Source: Saccharophagus degradans 2-40
Lineage (GTDB): Bacteria; Pseudomonadota; Gammaproteobacteria; Pseudomonadales; Cellvibrionaceae
Length of the DNA: 64,000 bases
Direction of reading: 5' to 3'
Assembly (NCBI RefSeq): GCF_000013665.1
Contig: NC_007912.1
Location: 4,649,684 to 4,713,683, forward strand
Shown here: piece after piece, positions 62,263 through 64,000 of the stretch
Layout of the letters: every line of letters begins with the position of its first letter
Numbering within the stretch: position 1 is the first letter of the stretch
The notes under the pieces: model-generated
Database searches by the model: none
Told to the model about the DNA's origin: nothing
What the model saw: the letters and a program-made list of their open reading frames with translations, nothing else
Position numbers and translations under genes: made by a program

Positions 62263-62504
62263 CACTATTTATTTCACCATTCAAAATTGCGCATTAGTTT
62301 CATTTAGCAACCAATACATTCAGAACAATACTATCTAAATTGCGTTGCAGTGAAATGAAGATATTTTTAAATATTAAAAACAAGTGAAAGAAAGTAGAAG
62401 TAATTGGCAAATAAAAAAATAGAAGCGCAATTTAACTTTATTTGTCACGTGCCACCTCCATTCCCATTTTTTTATTATTGAATAAACTTCAGCCCATCAA
62501 TACT

Positions 62505-62518
62505 ATACAGACCTGTAT
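62505..62518. promoter_or_regulatory. Second probable TetR operator
   Basis: ATACAGACCTGTAT shares the half-sites ATACAG and CTGTAT with the 60430-60447 palindrome. It lies upstream of the desaturase/PKS transcription unit. Confidence 0.55.
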
Positions 62519-62747
62519 GTTTATAGGCATAAAGCCTAGCAGTAATAGCATTCAAAAACATAATCGTCTTTTAATGCCAAAGAAAATATTTTTCTCGAAC
62601 GGTTTAACCTAACCGACCAGTTAATGTATCTAACTAGCATTATTGAAAACGGGTATTACTTTAACAATGCCCACGTTTTCACCCTGGCCTAAAAGACGCA
62701 CACACAATTTAATCGATTAGCACTATCTATTCATTAAGGAAAACATC

Positions 62748-63686
62748 GTGGATACCTTAACTCCCTCAGATACGCTCGATTCAGGAATAGCTCAAGAACC
62801 AACTCCCCCGCAAACAAAAAACACCAAGACGTTTAGCTTTGCCACTTTGCTACGCCACCTTTGTTACCCGCTACTTATGCTGGCCGTGTGCTTAACGTTA
62901 TTTATTGGCTTTACGTTTGATATCGATTTTGGCTTGTGCAACATGGTGTTTCTGGTAGGCACTATTGCCTACTTAGCGCTGTGCGAGCGGTTAATCCCCT
63001 ATAAAAAGCAATGGCACCCAACTGCTAAAGAGTGGGGCCGAGACGCTATTTATTTAATTCTCACTATGATGGGTGGTGCCTCTGCGGTAGCAGTGGTTTT
63101 TGCAATAGCAGCTGTAGTATCGCCAAAGGAATCTACTTTAGGACTATGGGTAGAAGTGCCCATTGCGATTTTGCTCACGTCGCTTGGTTCCTATATTTTT
63201 CATCGCGCGGGGCACGACATACCTTTTTTGTGGCGCTTTCATGGTATTCACCACGCGGCAGATAAAATAAACGTCAGTAACAACGCCCTAAATCACATAG
63301 CAGATGTATTCGGACGCAGGCTGCTCGCACAATTACCCTTAATACTATTAGGCATTTCTACCCCAGCCCTTTTTATTGTGAGTATTTTTAATACAGCGCA
63401 AGGTTATTTTTCTCACGCAAACGTCGACGTAAAAATTGGTTGGTTGAACTATATAGTAGGCAGCCCAGAGCAACATCGTTTACACCATAGTAAAGATCTC
63501 GCCGAGGCCGGCCATTTCAGCGTAGATATCACCCTGTGGGATTTCTTGTTTAAAAGCTATTTTTGGAAGAAAGGAAAACAACCAAAGGAAATTGGTGTTA
63601 CTAATCGCGCTTCGTTTCCGCCCTCTAATAACATTTGGAAAAATATTATTCACCCACTGCGTCGCAACATTACCTACCGCCAGTAA
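62748..63686 (+). CDS. Sterol desaturase/fatty acid hydroxylase family membrane protein, GTG start
   Basis: 312 residues with about five membrane helices. The eight-histidine motif of membrane diiron hydroxylases/desaturases is seen as HRAGHD, FHGIHHAAD, NALNHIAD and EQHRLHHSKD. GTG 62748 follows AAGGA by 7 nt. Family members hydroxylate or desaturate lipids, sterols or polyketide-like chains. A PKS starts 90 bp downstream on the same strand, so lipid-like chain modification in one pathway is likely. Confidence 0.88.
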   Translation: MDTLTPSDTLDSGIAQEPTPPQTKNTKTFSFATLLRHLCYPLLMLAVCLTLFIGFTFDIDFGLCNMVFLVGTIAYLALCERLIPYKKQWHPTAKEWGRDAIYLILTMMGGASAVAVVFAIAAVVSPKESTLGLWVEVPIAILLTSLGSYIFHRAGHDIPFLWRFHGIHHAADKINVSNNALNHIADVFGRRLLAQLPLILLGISTPALFIVSIFNTAQGYFSHANVDVKIGWLNYIVGSPEQHRLHHSKDLAEAGHFSVDITLWDFLFKSYFWKKGKQPKEIGVTNRASFPPSNNIWKNIIHPLRRNITYRQ

Positions 63687-63776
63687 CACGGCAACCCTAC
63701 GTTAACCAACACATTGGTCACGCAGAAATGCGCGGCATCGTTACGCCTATTAATTATTTAGTTAAGGAATATTGAC

Positions 63777-64000
63777 ATGAAAGATTCAAACAAGAGCTCA
63801 AGCGAAAAGATTGCAGTTATAGGTATAGGTTGCCGCTTTCCAGGTGGGGCAAATAATTACACGGAGTTTTGGCAAAAAATTTTAGAGGGTAAAGATTGCT
63901 TAGTGGATACGCCTGCAAATCGCTACAACGCCGAGAGCCTATACAGTAAAGACAAAGCCAAACCAGGAAAATTAACCGGTGGACGCGGTGGTTACATAGA
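63777..64000 (+). CDS. Start of a type I polyketide synthase (beta-ketoacyl synthase), cut by the window edge
   Basis: ATG 63777 with AAGGAATATT upstream. The 74 visible residues begin with a short Ser-rich lead followed by KIAVIGIGCRFPGGANNYTE, FWQKILEGKD, CLVDTPANRYNAESLYS and KPGKLTGGRGGYI. This is the N-terminus of a KS domain of modular or PUFA-like type I PKS; the active-site Cys and later domains are outside the window. It follows the desaturase-family gene by 90 bp. Confidence 0.9.
   Translation, partial: MKDSNKSSSEKIAVIGIGCRFPGGANNYTEFWQKILEGKDCLVDTPANRYNAESLYSKDKAKPGKLTGGRGGYI

Larger units (their letters stand above)
62204..62747. promoter_or_regulatory. 544-bp AT-rich region upstream of the desaturase/PKS genes
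   Basis: After the terminator the DNA is AT-rich and gene-free. The near-palindrome ATACAGACCTGTAT (62505-62518), like the perfect palindrome near mipA, is the main signal, about 230 bp before the desaturase start, implying a long leader or a distal promoter. Confidence 0.5.

Overview
The window looks like a chromosomal segment of a marine, polysaccharide-degrading gammaproteobacterium of the Cellvibrionales (Saccharophagus/Teredinibacter type). Three things point there. The conserved backbone has pseudomonad-like gene order: hemC-algR-algZ-argH, crc/pyrE, slmA-argB-algC-coaBC, radC-rpmB-rpmG-mutM, rph-yicC, gmk-rpoZ-spoT-ridA, recG-oxyR. There are secreted glycan-degrading enzymes, including one with a polyserine linker followed by CBM10-like modules. 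The housekeeping proteins all read as gammaproteobacterial. The genus is an inference from layout and family recognition, not from a search.

Layout. 1-17.6 kb is almost entirely housekeeping: heme and arginine synthesis, Crc, pyrimidine, CoA and sugar-phosphate metabolism, ribosomal proteins, DNA repair and RNase PH. 17.6-30.8 kb is an accessory block that splits the usual yicC-gmk neighbourhood. It holds a polymorphic-toxin locus (WHH nuclease tip plus SUKH immunity gene; orphan YwqJ-like deaminase tip plus putative immunity gene, joined by a duplicated pre-toxin segment), an Imm3-like remnant, endonuclease V with a second copy of its 3' end nearby, a nuclease-helicase of DUF2075 type, a GH26 mannanase, a 200-bp inverted-repeat element, a MASE1-GGDEF diguanylate cyclase and an FKBP isomerase. 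30.8-34.4 kb returns to the backbone (gmk, rpoZ, spoT, ridA). 34.4-53.7 kb is a second accessory block between ridA and recG: NhaA, prolyl hydroxylase, two spondin-domain proteins beside a two-component system, a PaiB-like protein, an AlkD-like protein, a CBM32/beta-helix protein, a GH53 galactanase, a DEAD-box helicase and a pseudouridine synthase. 53.7-57.7 kb is recG, oxyR and an epimerase. 57.9-64 kb holds an HDOD protein and then a probable biosynthetic locus (MipA-like porin, TetR, haem-oxygenase-like diiron enzyme, sterol-desaturase-family enzyme, start of a type I polyketide synthase) that runs off the right edge.

Cross-cutting patterns. (i) Several genes stop exactly at the edge of a period-7 repeat: perfect heptamer arrays after argH and after a DUF4124 gene, and degenerate heptads (CAGTTTA, CAGCTTA, GCTGTTA and similar) after crc, the AlkD-like gene, the beta-helix gene, the GH53 gene and the DEAD-box gene. 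(ii) LacI-family-type palindromes with a central CG precede both glycoside hydrolases. (iii) A TetR-type palindrome, ATACAGAyCTGTAT, lies upstream of both the porin gene and the desaturase/PKS unit, with the TetR gene between them.
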